Below, piece by piece: positions 25,807 to 34,464 of a stretch of 64,000 nucleotides of DNA. The translations under genes were made by a program, and so were the position numbers. The number at the start of each line of letters is the position of its first letter. Within the stretch, counting starts at the first letter, position 1. A model generated the notes under the pieces. The model made no database searches and was not told the origin of the DNA. It saw only the letters and a program-made list of their open reading frames with translations. Where the stretch lies: contig NZ_HG428742.1 in the NCBI RefSeq assembly GCF_000380245.2, positions 188,823 through 252,822 on the forward strand, read 5' to 3'. The stretch comes from Bacillus massiliigorillae (GTDB lineage: Bacteria; Bacillota; Bacilli; Bacillales; DSM-1321).

Positions 25807-26910
25807 TCTTAAAAAGTCCATAAGTGTTGGCTGAATAATTCGTGCCCCTGAAGACATAGCAGCACGGTGAATCGCTTCTTGTGTTGTTAAATCAATAATA
25901 ACTCTTTCCATATCAGCATCTTCATTATCAGACAAAATTCGAGTTGCAAATACTTCTTGATTACCTAAACGATCTTCCATTAAATCGACACGATTTTGTC
26001 TTGCTCCAATGTTTGCTTGTTCTTTTAAGAAATTATCAATTTGCGTGTCAATTTTCTCTAAAAAACTATTAATTTCTTCTTTACTTCCATTTCCATTAAT
26101 CGTATCAATTAATTCTGAAATTACACCTTTTCGTTCAGGATTAAGATTGATTTCATACGAGCTATTTTCGGTTGTAGTAGGAACATTAATCGTTACACCA
26201 TCTATTGTTTTTGGCCCAGTCATGTCTGTCCAATTAGTTCCATCTTCAGATATTTGCCACTTACTATTTTCATATTTTAAAGAAATCTTTTTATCTTCCG
26301 TACCATTGTAAGTTCCAGTCACTATATTAGCACCTTCTGTTGACGGTGAGACACTAGTACTCGATGATGCTCCTACAACACCCGGGAATAGATTTGCCCC
26401 AGAAGTATTTGCAGGTAATCTGATTCCTTCAAACACTTCAATTTCAATAGTACCTGTAGTAGCATAGTAATTATCCGAAGGTTTTTTATCAGTTTGTGTA
26501 CCACCAAAGATATATTTGCCACCAATCTGACTATCGCTGATGTTCATAATTTGTTGCTTTAGTTGCTCAATTTCTGTTGCAATGTATGACCTTTGACTTT
26601 CTTCAAGCGTACCATTACTAACTTGTACAGTAAGTTCTCGAATCTTTTGTAACGCCTTAACACTTTGATCTAAAGAATCTCCTGTTGTATCAACCCAATT
26701 CTTTACTTCACCAACATTTTGTTGATATTGTTGAATTCGATTTAAATCTGTTCGATATCCCATGGCACGCATAGCAGCTACCGGATTATCAGATGGCTTT
26801 GAGAACTTTTTTTGTGTAATTAACTGGTTATTAAGATAGCTTAACTTATTATAACTACTACTGATATTTCTTAATGTATTATTACTAATCATTGATTGTG
26901 TAACACGCAT
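25804..26910 (-). CDS. flgL: Hook-filament junction protein FlgL
   Basis: A 368-residue FlgL (B. subtilis 298). It begins MRVTQSMISNNTLRNISSSY with the flagellin-like QKKFSKPSDNPVAA, and ends TTQEAIHRAAMSSGARIIQ. An insert of Ser/Thr/Gly-rich sequence at about residues 160-270 accounts for the extra length. Last gene of flgM-flgN-flgK-flgL. Confidence 0.94.
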   Translation of the reverse strand: MRVTQSMISNNTLRNISSSYNKLSYLNNQLITQKKFSKPSDNPVAAMRAMGYRTDLNRIQQYQQNVGEVKNWVDTTGDSLDQSVKALQKIRELTVQVSNGTLEESQRSYIATEIEQLKQQIMNISDSQIGGKYIFGGTQTDKKPSDNYYATTGTIEIEVFEGIRLPANTSGANLFPGVVGASSSTSVSPSTEGANIVTGTYNGTEDKKISLKYENSKWQISEDGTNWTDMTGPKTIDGVTINVPTTTENSSYEINLNPERKGVISELIDTINGNGSKEEINSFLEKIDTQIDNFLKEQANIGARQNRVDLMEDRLGNQEVFATRILSDNEDADMERVIIDLTTQEAIHRAAMSSGARIIQPTLMDFLR

Positions 26911-26924
26911 TTATTTTCAGCTCC

Positions 26925-28532
26925 TTATCTACCCACAATACCCATACCATTAATAATTTTATCCAGCATTTCATCGACTACTGTAATATTTCTAGCACAT
27001 GCATTATAAGCATGTTGAAACTTAATCATATTTATCATTTCTTCATCTAACGAAACCGCACTTACCGATTGACGTCGTTCTTCTACTGAAGCAGCAATAA
27101 TACTAGAATTACTATAATCTTGTGCAGCACTTTGTGAAACGACACCTAACTTCCCAATAATCCCCTGATAGAATGAATCTATATTCCCAGTTAAACCTGG
27201 ATCAATTTGATCTTTAGATAGATATTCACTAAACGCTTTCGTTTTTAAATCCGCTAGAGCTTGAGCATTCTTATTATTGCCTGCGTTCCCATCACCTAAT
27301 CCTGCGGCAATTTTAGAAGGATCATTTTTAATTACACTGTTTACTTTGATATTTGCTGCTGTAATTTCACCAGTATCAGGATCACCTAGGAAGAAATCCA
27401 AATTACTTTTCCCTCCATTTAGCTCGTAACCTTGTTTGTGAACTAAATTAAATTCGGCCGCAAATGCCTGTGCCATTTTATTAATATTATCAATCATTTC
27501 AGGGTAATGCCCTTTAACAGTACCATCCTCAGTTTCATAACCAAAACTCTGAATTAGGGCAGATAGTTCCCCTGAAAAATTCATTTGATCACCAGTAAGT
27601 GAATCTGCTGGTAAATCTGTTGGCAATTCTGCATTAGGAGGAAAATTAGTAATAGAGTCTATATATACACCTTCAACTTTATTGCCATCTTTATAGACAT
27701 GTAATTGCTTAAAGTCACTTGTTCCATCTCGATTTACCTCGAGTAAATTAATCGGTGGATCATAAGGCTTTCCATCCTTTTGCACAAGTTCAATATTATA
27801 TAGTCCATCAGCAATTTCTTTCGCATTTCCATAATGATCTGGTTTTACCTTAGTAACCTTGATATTAATTAACCCAGATAATTTATCTACTAACATATCT
27901 CTTTGGTCATACAAATCATTTGGTAACATACCATGCGGTTCAACTTCAGAAATTTGCTTATTTAATTGATTAATACTATTTAACGTATCGTTAATTGCTT
28001 TAGCGGTTACATCAATTTGACTTCCCAAATCATTTTGCACACGAGTTAGAGAATTATAATAATAATTGAATGTATCCGCGACCATCTGACCGGTAGAGGT
28101 AACAACGTCTCGAGCACCGCTATTCTCTGTATTATTTGCTAATGTCTGCAGTGAATTCCAAAATTTATTCATAACGCTATGCAAACCACTTGATGATGGT
28201 TCATTCATAATCTCTTCCATTTTCACTAATGATTCCGTCATACCACCATAGAAACCTAGATTCGTATTCTGTGTACGAAGTTGAACATCTAAGAAACTAT
28301 CTCTTACGCGTGTAATAGCACCCGCTTCTACGCCAGTTCCTAATTGACCAGGATAACCAGGACGGTTCATACCAGGACTTGAAAATGGTGTTGTTGTTAC
28401 AAAATCTACTCTTTGTCTCGTATATCCAGGTGTATTCGCATTCGAAATATTATGCCCAGTCACGTATAATGCACCTTGTTGAGTGAACATTCCACGCTTT
28501 GCCGTTTCTAATCCAAAAAAGGTTGAAGCCAT
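26925..28532 (-). CDS. flgK: Hook-associated protein FlgK
   Basis: A 535-residue FlgK: the N-terminal FGLETAKRGMFTQQGALYVTGHNISNANTPGYTRQRV and C-terminal DEEMINMIKFQHAYNA-RNITVVDEMLD coiled regions are characteristic. It forms the first junction ring between hook and filament. A GGAGGAAAGG-type ribosome site precedes the ATG. Confidence 0.96.
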   Translation of the reverse strand: MASTFFGLETAKRGMFTQQGALYVTGHNISNANTPGYTRQRVDFVTTTPFSSPGMNRPGYPGQLGTGVEAGAITRVRDSFLDVQLRTQNTNLGFYGGMTESLVKMEEIMNEPSSSGLHSVMNKFWNSLQTLANNTENSGARDVVTSTGQMVADTFNYYYNSLTRVQNDLGSQIDVTAKAINDTLNSINQLNKQISEVEPHGMLPNDLYDQRDMLVDKLSGLINIKVTKVKPDHYGNAKEIADGLYNIELVQKDGKPYDPPINLLEVNRDGTSDFKQLHVYKDGNKVEGVYIDSITNFPPNAELPTDLPADSLTGDQMNFSGELSALIQSFGYETEDGTVKGHYPEMIDNINKMAQAFAAEFNLVHKQGYELNGGKSNLDFFLGDPDTGEITAANIKVNSVIKNDPSKIAAGLGDGNAGNNKNAQALADLKTKAFSEYLSKDQIDPGLTGNIDSFYQGIIGKLGVVSQSAAQDYSNSSIIAASVEERRQSVSAVSLDEEMINMIKFQHAYNACARNITVVDEMLDKIINGMGIVGR

Positions 28533-28561
28533 AACCTTTCCTCCATTTCATTCGAATATTT

Positions 28562-29050
28562 TTATGCTTGAGAATCAAACATACCCTTTTTCAAAGTCTG
28601 CTGACTAGCCTGCGCTGGTTTATCATAGTTATAAACCATATCCTGTGGTCTAAGCATGTCTAATGTTAAGTTAATATATTGCAGCGAATTGAAGATTAAT
28701 TGCTGATTTAAATTATTTTTGTTTTTAAGTTCTGTTGAAAGCTGGACTAATTCTTCTCTTTGAAGAATTAACTGTTCTTTTTCAGATCCTTCTATAGATG
28801 CAATAATGTCTGACATAGTCAAAGAGGTAGCTGAAGAATGTTTCCTTCCAAATTCAACTACCTCTTTCTGACGTTGATTTTCAACTTGATTGATTGCTTT
28901 AACATGCATTTGTTCTTCGTTTAAAAGCTTCTCTAAAGCCTGTATATTATTATGGGTTATAGCTTCTGTTTTTTGTTCTGCCAATTTTAAAAGGCTTTTG
29001 TGAAGCTTTATTAATTGATCAATTTGTTTCATAATTGCAGCGGCAGTCAT
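28562..29050 (-). CDS. flgN: Flagellar export chaperone FlgN
   Basis: A 162-residue helical FlgN (YvyG), the chaperone of FlgK and FlgL. MTAAAIMKQIDQLIKLHKSLLKLAEQKTEAI is followed by a long helical body. The start is the ATG at 29050, with GGGAGG upstream; the frame reads 23 codons further without a ribosome site. It lies between flgM and flgK, as expected. Confidence 0.9.
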   Translation of the reverse strand: MTAAAIMKQIDQLIKLHKSLLKLAEQKTEAITHNNIQALEKLLNEEQMHVKAINQVENQRQKEVVEFGRKHSSATSLTMSDIIASIEGSEKEQLILQREELVQLSTELKNKNNLNQQLIFNSLQYINLTLDMLRPQDMVYNYDKPAQASQQTLKKGMFDSQA

Positions 29051-29096
29051 GTTGTTCCTCCCTTTTTTCGCATCGATTAAAGTAGCGTTGTTGACG

Positions 29097-29363
29097 CTAC
29101 TTCTTCGAATAAAAGTCAACTAAACTTCTTGCCGTTCCTCTTGGATCTAATTTATATGTTCCGTTTTCGACGGAAAGCTTCAACTGTTGAACTTTTTCTT
29201 GGCGCTGTGCCACAATCTGTGATGATTGCTGTAAATCCTTTGCTGTAGTAGATATTTCAATCTTGTCTTTTCCACTGAAAAGAGACTTCTTTGTTGCATC
29301 GAATTTATTAAGATTATTCTTATAAGGATTCATACCAGATGGGCCTACATTATTGATTTTCAT
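29097..29363 (-). CDS. flgM: Anti-sigma factor FlgM
   Basis: An 88-residue FlgM, the same length as in B. subtilis. The SigD-binding C-terminal part is seen in KIEISTTAKDLQQ, VQQLKLSVENGTYKLD and ARSLVDFYSKK. It holds SigD inactive until the hook is complete. It is the first gene behind a SigD promoter, so SigD feeds its own inhibitor. Confidence 0.94.
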   Translation of the reverse strand: MKINNVGPSGMNPYKNNLNKFDATKKSLFSGKDKIEISTTAKDLQQSSQIVAQRQEKVQQLKLSVENGTYKLDPRGTARSLVDFYSKK

Positions 29364-29411
29364 AATTCACTTCCCTCACTTTCGAAACCGTAACACATCA
29401 TCTTACATACA

Positions 29412-29438
29412 ATATCGGTTATTCTCTAATAAGTTTTA
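29412..29438 (-). promoter_or_regulatory. SigD promoter of flgM-flgN-flgK-flgL
   Basis: On the minus strand TAAA (29435-29438), exactly 15 bases, then ACCGATAT (29412-29419), seven of eight -10 bases matching SigD. Confidence 0.85.
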
Positions 29439-29469
29439 ATTAATTGTAACATTTTTTATTGACAACATA

Positions 29470-29619
29470 GAAAAGCGGAAGTGCCCCGTTTTGCGACGTA
29501 TAGATTGGAGCACTTCGACTGAGATAAAGGAATCACGAAAAGGCGATAGCCGATTCGATGTTGACTTATCGTAGGGAGATGGGCGAAATCTATACGTCGC
29601 TGGGCGATGGAGCTAGACA
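29470..29619 (+). repeat. Dispersed folded element, copy 1 (variant A)
   Basis: About 150 bp, inserted between flgM and yvyF. The distant arms GCGACGTATAGATT (29493-29506) and AATCTATACGTCGC (29587-29600) are perfect reverse complements. The central hairpin is GGC-gata-GCC. It ends with GAGCTAGACA, shared by the full copies. Reading frames inside it are not coding. Confidence 0.85.
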
Positions 29620-29722
29620 ATAAGAAAAACCAGCACCGGTCCTTTTTAATTGTTGCATTTGCTACTTCTTTTCCTTCAAAGTAAAAAGAAGCCAAACGAC
29701 AAGTGCGAGGCTAATTACAAAA

Positions 29723-29748
29723 AAACCGCATGACATCCTCACACGGTT
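29723..29748 (-). terminator. Terminator of the downstream yvyF copy
   Basis: AAACCG and CGGTTT close an imperfect stem with a long U tract on the minus strand. It ends transcription from comF-yvyF before flgM. Confidence 0.65.
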
Positions 29749-30164
29749 TACTCTTCATTCTTTGTATAAAACGTAACTTTCTTTTCTTTTTCAATTAGCT
29801 CGGCTTTACGCTTTTCCTCTTGATTGTATGTCTTTAATTGTTTTCGCATATTGTTTGTACAAGTAGCGCAAAGTGAGCCTTCTTGAATAAAAGAACCACA
29901 GCTTTCACATTTATATCCAAGGTTCGGAAATTGCGATAATTTCAATTTACCCATTTTAATAAATTTAATAAGTAAGTCTTCATCTACGCCAGTGTCTTCA
30001 ACAACTTGATTAATCATAGCCTTACGATTTTCTTTTTTTCTAATATATTGATACACTTCCTCGAAGATTTTCTCTTCTTCCTTGAAGCATTTATCACACA
30101 CATCACGAAATTTCGTTCTAAGAAAAATAGCCCTACACTTAGGACAATTCGATACATCCCCCAT
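29748..30164 (-). CDS. yvyF: YvyF-family flagellar operon protein, copy 2
   Basis: A 138-residue protein of the YvyF/TIGR03826 family. It has an N-terminal CPKC with CDKC zinc knuckle, a middle helical domain (YIRKKENRKAMINQVVEDTG) and a second CESCG with CATC knuckle, then a charged tail. It is a full-length paralogue of the gene just upstream. The role is unknown; in B. subtilis a single copy lies between comFC and flgM. The ATG has AAGGGGG upstream. Confidence 0.85.
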   Translation of the reverse strand: MGDVSNCPKCRAIFLRTKFRDVCDKCFKEEEKIFEEVYQYIRKKENRKAMINQVVEDTGVDEDLLIKFIKMGKLKLSQFPNLGYKCESCGSFIQEGSLCATCTNNMRKQLKTYNQEEKRKAELIEKEKKVTFYTKNEE

Positions 30165-30309
30165 TAGTAGAATCCCCCTTCATAACTAGATTAATCAACA
30201 AAATAGTTAATTTTTACCTTTTTATATTATATAACAAAAAACTCTCGAAGTTTCTAAATATCACAATAAGTTAACAAACATAGCGAAATAAGCCTGAAGA
30301 GGGTATTAT

Positions 30310-30747
30310 TTAGTCGTTGTCCGTAAACCTTTTTTTGTAATCATTTACATGGTACGTATTACGACTACTTCTTTCTATTATGTCATTTTTTCGTTTTTCT
30401 TCTGCTTCAAATGTTTTTAATTCTTTAACCATTTTTTCTTTACATGTTGGGCAAAGTTGACCTTCTCGTATTAATTCTCCACACTTTTCACACTTATAGC
30501 GAAGATTAGGATAAAGTAATGGTCTTAAGCGCCCTGTTTTAATAAATTTTATTAATAGCTCTTCCTCTATACCTGTATCTTCAAGTACTTGTTCAACAGT
30601 AGCTGTACGATTTTCCTTCTTCTTAATATAACGATAAACTTTATCAAACATTTTTTCTTCTTCTTTATAGCACTGATCACATACATCACGAAATTTTGTT
30701 TTTTCAAATATAGTGGAGCAATTAGGGCAGTTCGCAATTTCTCCCAC
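30310..30747 (-). CDS. yvyF: YvyF-family flagellar operon protein, copy 1
   Basis: A 145-residue protein with the same plan as its neighbour: CPNC with CDQC, the helical middle KKENRTATVEQVLEDTGIEEELL, CEKCG with CPTC, and a longer basic tail ending DYKKRFTDND. It starts at a GTG with GGAGGG seven bases upstream. The pair appears to be a tandem duplication with both zinc knuckles intact in each. Confidence 0.85.
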   Translation of the reverse strand: MGEIANCPNCSTIFEKTKFRDVCDQCYKEEEKMFDKVYRYIKKKENRTATVEQVLEDTGIEEELLIKFIKTGRLRPLLYPNLRYKCEKCGELIREGQLCPTCKEKMVKELKTFEAEEKRKNDIIERSSRNTYHVNDYKKRFTDND

Positions 30748-30840
30748 AGCAATTCCCTCCTAATCTTTTTTAAAAATAATTCAACCATATGTCTTATACA
30801 TTATGCAATGAATGGTATTGTTGGTTTTCTTTCTATATTA

Positions 30841-31560
30841 TTATCTAGCAATCGTGACAGAAGACACAGAATACGCACCAGCATTTCGCAGTATTTCCGA
30901 CGCATATCGTAAAGTTGAGCCTGTAGTATATATATCGTCTATTAAGAATATATTTTTATCTTTCACATCTACTCCCTCCTTCAACTGAAAGAGATTGTCT
31001 AAATCCATTCTTTCCTTTCTCGACTTTTTAGATTGTTTTTCCGAATGAATACGAACTAGTAAATTAGTAGGTGTGAGCTTAGCCATTTTAATAAATGCTT
31101 CACTTTGATTAAAGCCTCGCTCTACTAAACGTTCCTCGCTTAAAGGAATAGGAACAATGTAATCAATAGGATATTTAGAAAGAGTTGTTTTTATATCTGT
31201 AGCAAAAAGTTCTGCAATAGCATAATCACCACGGTACTTGTAACGAGCCATCAAATTTTTTAAGAAGCTATTATATTTATAGAAGGAGATATTTTCATGA
31301 AGGATGTTTTTCCATCTCTCTTGTTGTTCCCAACGGAAGCAATCGTGACAAACTGTTCCATGAATATAATCTTTGTCTAGCTCATCTAGCATTCTTGAAC
31401 ATTTTGAACAACGTGGACCAGTCAGCAATAAGAGCTGCTTACTACATTGATGACATAAGTTCGCTTTGTTTTGTTGTAGAGATAGCGAATTCCAGGAATA
31501 CGTCAGTGGAGTACCACTTTGACATAACCAACAAATTTGTTTTGCAAATAAACTAATCAT
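30841..31560 (-). CDS. comFC: Competence protein ComFC
   Basis: A 239-residue phosphoribosyltransferase-fold protein. Four CxxC-type pairs in the N-terminal part (CWLC, CHQC, CSKC, CHDC) suggest a zinc site. The PRTase motif is IFLIDDIYTTGST. ComFC is needed for DNA uptake during transformation. The start ATG overlaps the comFA stop, and the ORF continues to SVSSVTIAR. Confidence 0.92.
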   Translation of the reverse strand: MISLFAKQICWLCQSGTPLTYSWNSLSLQQNKANLCHQCSKQLLLLTGPRCSKCSRMLDELDKDYIHGTVCHDCFRWEQQERWKNILHENISFYKYNSFLKNLMARYKYRGDYAIAELFATDIKTTLSKYPIDYIVPIPLSEERLVERGFNQSEAFIKMAKLTPTNLLVRIHSEKQSKKSRKERMDLDNLFQLKEGVDVKDKNIFLIDDIYTTGSTLRYASEILRNAGAYSVSSVTIAR

Positions 31561-32983
31561 CAATTAATCCCCGCTCTCTAGCTTCTTTGTTCATACTTTG
31601 AATTTGTTTCACTGCCTTAAGCATTTCTCGGGCCTTCCCATAATGAAAAAAGACAACATCTCCGCTTGGATACATCGCGCTTCTTCCAACTCTCCCTGCT
31701 ATCTGAACTAGGGCACTTTCTGTAAAAATAGCTTCTTCCGCTCCAATCACGGCCACATCTAATTTTGGAATGGTTATGCCTCTTTCCAAAATTGTAGTTG
31801 TTAAAAGTCCTAAGCTTGCTCCTTCACGTAGCTTACTTACTTTTTCTTTTCGATTGACATCTTCTGCATACACCGCTTCTATTTTTTCGTAATGTTTTTG
31901 AAAGAGAGTTAGATTTTGATTCATCAAATCAATATTTGGAAAGAAAATGAGGAAAGGTGTCTTACTTTGTAGTTTCTGAAGGTACCAGCTGAGTAGTGAT
32001 GAGGGAATATTGCCTTTCGAAAAGGATTTTTGCCAATTACCACACCATTTTAAATGTGGGACTGGTATCGAATGACGATGAAAGCGAGCCGGAATAGTTA
32101 CGAAAGGTAGATCATTTGCCTTCATTGCTTTTTTCATTACATTAGAAGGTGTGGCTGTTAAGTATATGAGAGAAGATTGTTCCCTCCTAGATTTTTCAAC
32201 AGCAAATTGTAAAGCACGATCTACCGAATAAGGAAATGCATCTACTTCATCAATTATGATTGTATCGAAGGCTTTGTAGTATCTTAATAATTGATGAGTG
32301 GTACTAATGACTAATTGTGCACAAACACTTTTCTCTTCACTTCCTCCATATAATGCGGCGGTGGTTGTATGTGGAAAAGCTTGTTTTAGTCTTGGTGCAA
32401 GCTCCAAAACTACATCCGTTCGAGGTGTCGCAATACAAACTCGATTACCTTTAGAAAGAGCAACAGCGATTCCTTTGAAAAGAACTTCCGTTTTCCCAGC
32501 TCCACATACTGCCCAAGTCAAAAACTCCTTATTCTGCAGAATTGCTTCTACGACAGCATTAGAGGCTGCTTCTTGTCCATCTGATAATTCTCCTTGCCAC
32601 TGAAGAGGTTCGGGGTGTGGCGAAAATAAAAGTGGTGTTCCTGCCCAAAGTACTAATTTCGTACAACTCCGCGATTTACCCATCATAATGCAATTTCGAC
32701 AATAGACACATTCTTTTTGGCATTTGGCACAATGATGTTTATAAAAACAATGCGATTCATTAGCTCCACATCTATTGCATTTATGTCCATTCGCATCTTG
32801 TTCTATGGCGTTTATATAACCTATATATCCTTGCTGATCATGTTCCGTGAGATTGTGTTGAGGATCTATTTCATCTAGAAGCAATGCTTTTCCGTAGAGT
32901 AACTGTTGGAGCGGTAGTGAAGGAGTGAAATTTGCATCAAATGGTTTACAATCAATACTAGGGGATGATAACTGAGTGAAAAT
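31553..32983 (-). CDS. comFA: Competence DNA translocation ATPase ComFA (unusual start)
   Basis: A DEAD-box-like ATPase that pulls single-stranded DNA into the cell. It has a four-cysteine zinc finger (CNRCG to CRNC), Walker A WAVCGAGKTEV, the DEVD box IIIDEVDAF, YLTATPSN, TTTILERGIT and QIAGRVGR. The first ordinary start codon, a TTG at 32884, would cut the N-terminus and has no ribosome site. The frame is open upstream to a perfect AAGGAGG (32992-32998). The only codons at the right distance are two ATT, at 32986 and 32983. I therefore suggest an AUU start; the safe minimum is 31553-32884. Confidence 0.8.
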   Translation of the reverse strand: MFTQLSSPSIDCKPFDANFTPSLPLQQLLYGKALLLDEIDPQHNLTEHDQQGYIGYINAIEQDANGHKCNRCGANESHCFYKHHCAKCQKECVYCRNCIMMGKSRSCTKLVLWAGTPLLFSPHPEPLQWQGELSDGQEAASNAVVEAILQNKEFLTWAVCGAGKTEVLFKGIAVALSKGNRVCIATPRTDVVLELAPRLKQAFPHTTTAALYGGSEEKSVCAQLVISTTHQLLRYYKAFDTIIIDEVDAFPYSVDRALQFAVEKSRREQSSLIYLTATPSNVMKKAMKANDLPFVTIPARFHRHSIPVPHLKWCGNWQKSFSKGNIPSSLLSWYLQKLQSKTPFLIFFPNIDLMNQNLTLFQKHYEKIEAVYAEDVNRKEKVSKLREGASLGLLTTTILERGITIPKLDVAVIGAEEAIFTESALVQIAGRVGRSAMYPSGDVVFFHYGKAREMLKAVKQIQSMNKEARERGLIDD

Positions 32984-33069
32984 AATTAACGCCTCCTTTT
33001 TGAGTTTGAGTGTACATTCGACAATTCATCACAAAATCCCTCCACGTATGAGTATTTTCTACGGATATT

Positions 33070-33173
33070 CAGTATTTATTGCCCGAACTCTTCATTTGTT
33101 TGCCGTATCTCTCCGTTTATTCGCCTTATCCAACCTTTTATTAGCTTTAACTCATCATTTATTTGCCATAACA
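33070..33173. repeat. Degenerate 21-base tandem repeat
   Basis: Four units of exactly 21 bases run from 33090 to 33173, such as CTTCATTTGTTTGCCGTATC and CTCCGTTTATTCGCCTTATC, with a fifth, 20-base unit before them. The shared core is about TTTATT-GCC-TA. No gene covers it. It lies upstream of comFA and next to the yviA terminator. Confidence 0.55.
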
Positions 33174-33174
33174 A

Positions 33175-33207
33175 AAAAGAGCTGCTCCATATATGGAACA
33201 GCCTCTC
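33175..33207 (-). terminator. yviA terminator
   Basis: GAG-CTGTTCC pairs with GGA-CAGCTC around ATATAT with mismatches, followed by a six-U run on the minus strand. Confidence 0.75.
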
Positions 33208-33213
33208 GTATTA

Positions 33214-34056
33214 TTATTTCTTATACCAACCAATACCCATAGCACCTTCACCTAAGTGTGTGCCGATAACAGGTCCAAAGTAGCTAAGCTCAAAATTAAC
33301 GTTTGGATATTTTGCTGCTAATTCTGCTTTTAATTCTAATGCTTCTTCTTCACGACATGCATGAATGACAACAGCTTCCATTGGAACTCCTGTTTTTGCC
33401 TCTTCTTCAAACAAGTCAATGATTCTTTTTAATGCCTTTTTGCGTGTTCTAATTTTTTCAAAAGGTACGATTACCTTATCTTGAAAGTGAAGAACTGGTT
33501 TTACTTGTAGTAAGCTTCCGATTAGAGCTTGAGCACTGCTTAAACGTCCACCACGTTGAAGGTTTGATAAATCATCTACCATAAAGTAAGCTGTCACTGA
33601 CTGCTTCATTTCTGCTAGTCGCTCCATGATACGTTCAGGTGTTTCGCCGTTTTGTGCCATTCTTGCTGCTTCTAATACGTAGAAGCCTTGAATTCTACAG
33701 CTGATTTCAGAATCGAAGCAATTAACATCGATTCCTTCCACCATTTCACCAGCAGATACTGCTCCTTGGAAGGTTCCACTGATACCACTTGATAAGTGAA
33801 TGCTGATTACTGCATCATATTCTTTTGCTAAATCTTCATATGTTTGTAAGAACATACCTACTGAAGGTTGAGATGTAGTAGGTAGTTTACCTTCTTTTTT
33901 AATTTCCTCAAAGAACTCACTTGCTGTTATGTCAATTTCTTCTCTATAAGATTCTGTTCCAAAGACTACACTTAACGGAATCATATGTATGTTAAGCTTG
34001 TCGCGCAACGTTTTCGGGATATACGCTGTACTATCCGTAACAACTGCCGTTTTCAT
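33214..34056 (-). CDS. yviA: DegV-family fatty-acid-binding protein
   Basis: A 280-residue DegV protein: MKTAVVTDSTAYIP, LPTTSQPSVGMF, the lipid head-group loop HLSSGISGTFQ, and LQRGGRLS. DegV/FakB proteins present fatty acids to a kinase for membrane lipid synthesis. In B. subtilis yviA also lies between comFA and degU. It has its own terminator. Confidence 0.92.
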   Translation of the reverse strand: MKTAVVTDSTAYIPKTLRDKLNIHMIPLSVVFGTESYREEIDITASEFFEEIKKEGKLPTTSQPSVGMFLQTYEDLAKEYDAVISIHLSSGISGTFQGAVSAGEMVEGIDVNCFDSEISCRIQGFYVLEAARMAQNGETPERIMERLAEMKQSVTAYFMVDDLSNLQRGGRLSSAQALIGSLLQVKPVLHFQDKVIVPFEKIRTRKKALKRIIDLFEEEAKTGVPMEAVVIHACREEEALELKAELAAKYPNVNFELSYFGPVIGTHLGEGAMGIGWYKK

Positions 34057-34234
34057 AAAATAGTACCTACCTTATTTAAGATATTTCTTCTTTCCAATTA
34101 TATTAACCATTTTATATGATAATGTACAACTTTGCATTAAAATGTTATTTTACAGTAATTTTAGTTTATTAATTGTTTTCATTATCGGCCTATTTATACT
34201 TTTTTACTCATTTTCTAATTGCTAAATAAACTTA

Positions 34235-34384
34235 AGAAAAGCGCAAGCGCCCGTTTTGCGACGTATAGATTGGAGCACTTCGACTGAGATAAAGGAAACA
34301 CGAAGAGGCGGTAGCCGATTCGATGTTGACTTATCGTAGGGAGATGGGCGAAATCTACTAGTCGCTGGGAGCTGGAGCTAGACA
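34235..34384 (+). repeat. Dispersed folded element, copy 2 (variant A)
   Basis: About 150 bp between yviA and degU. It shares the GCGACGTATAGATT left arm of copy 1, but its right arm (AATCTACTAGTCGC) has drifted. The central hairpin GGC-ggta-GCC (34307-34316) is intact. The rest of 34057-34414 has no gene. Confidence 0.85.
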
Positions 34385-34414
34385 CCACACAAAATTATAT
34401 GCTTTCTTATCATT

Positions 34415-34450
34415 AAAAAAAGGGATGCAATCATATAATCGCATCCCTTT
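34415..34450 (-). terminator. degU terminator
   Basis: AAAGGGATGC pairs with GCATCCCTTT around 12 bases and ends in a U run on the minus strand. Confidence 0.85.
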
Positions 34451-34464
34451 TTCAAACTTATTTA

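Noticed and set aside
29456..29695. A 79-codon frame through the dispersed element
   Set aside because: Other copies of the element do not keep this frame, while the folded arms are kept; it is not coding.
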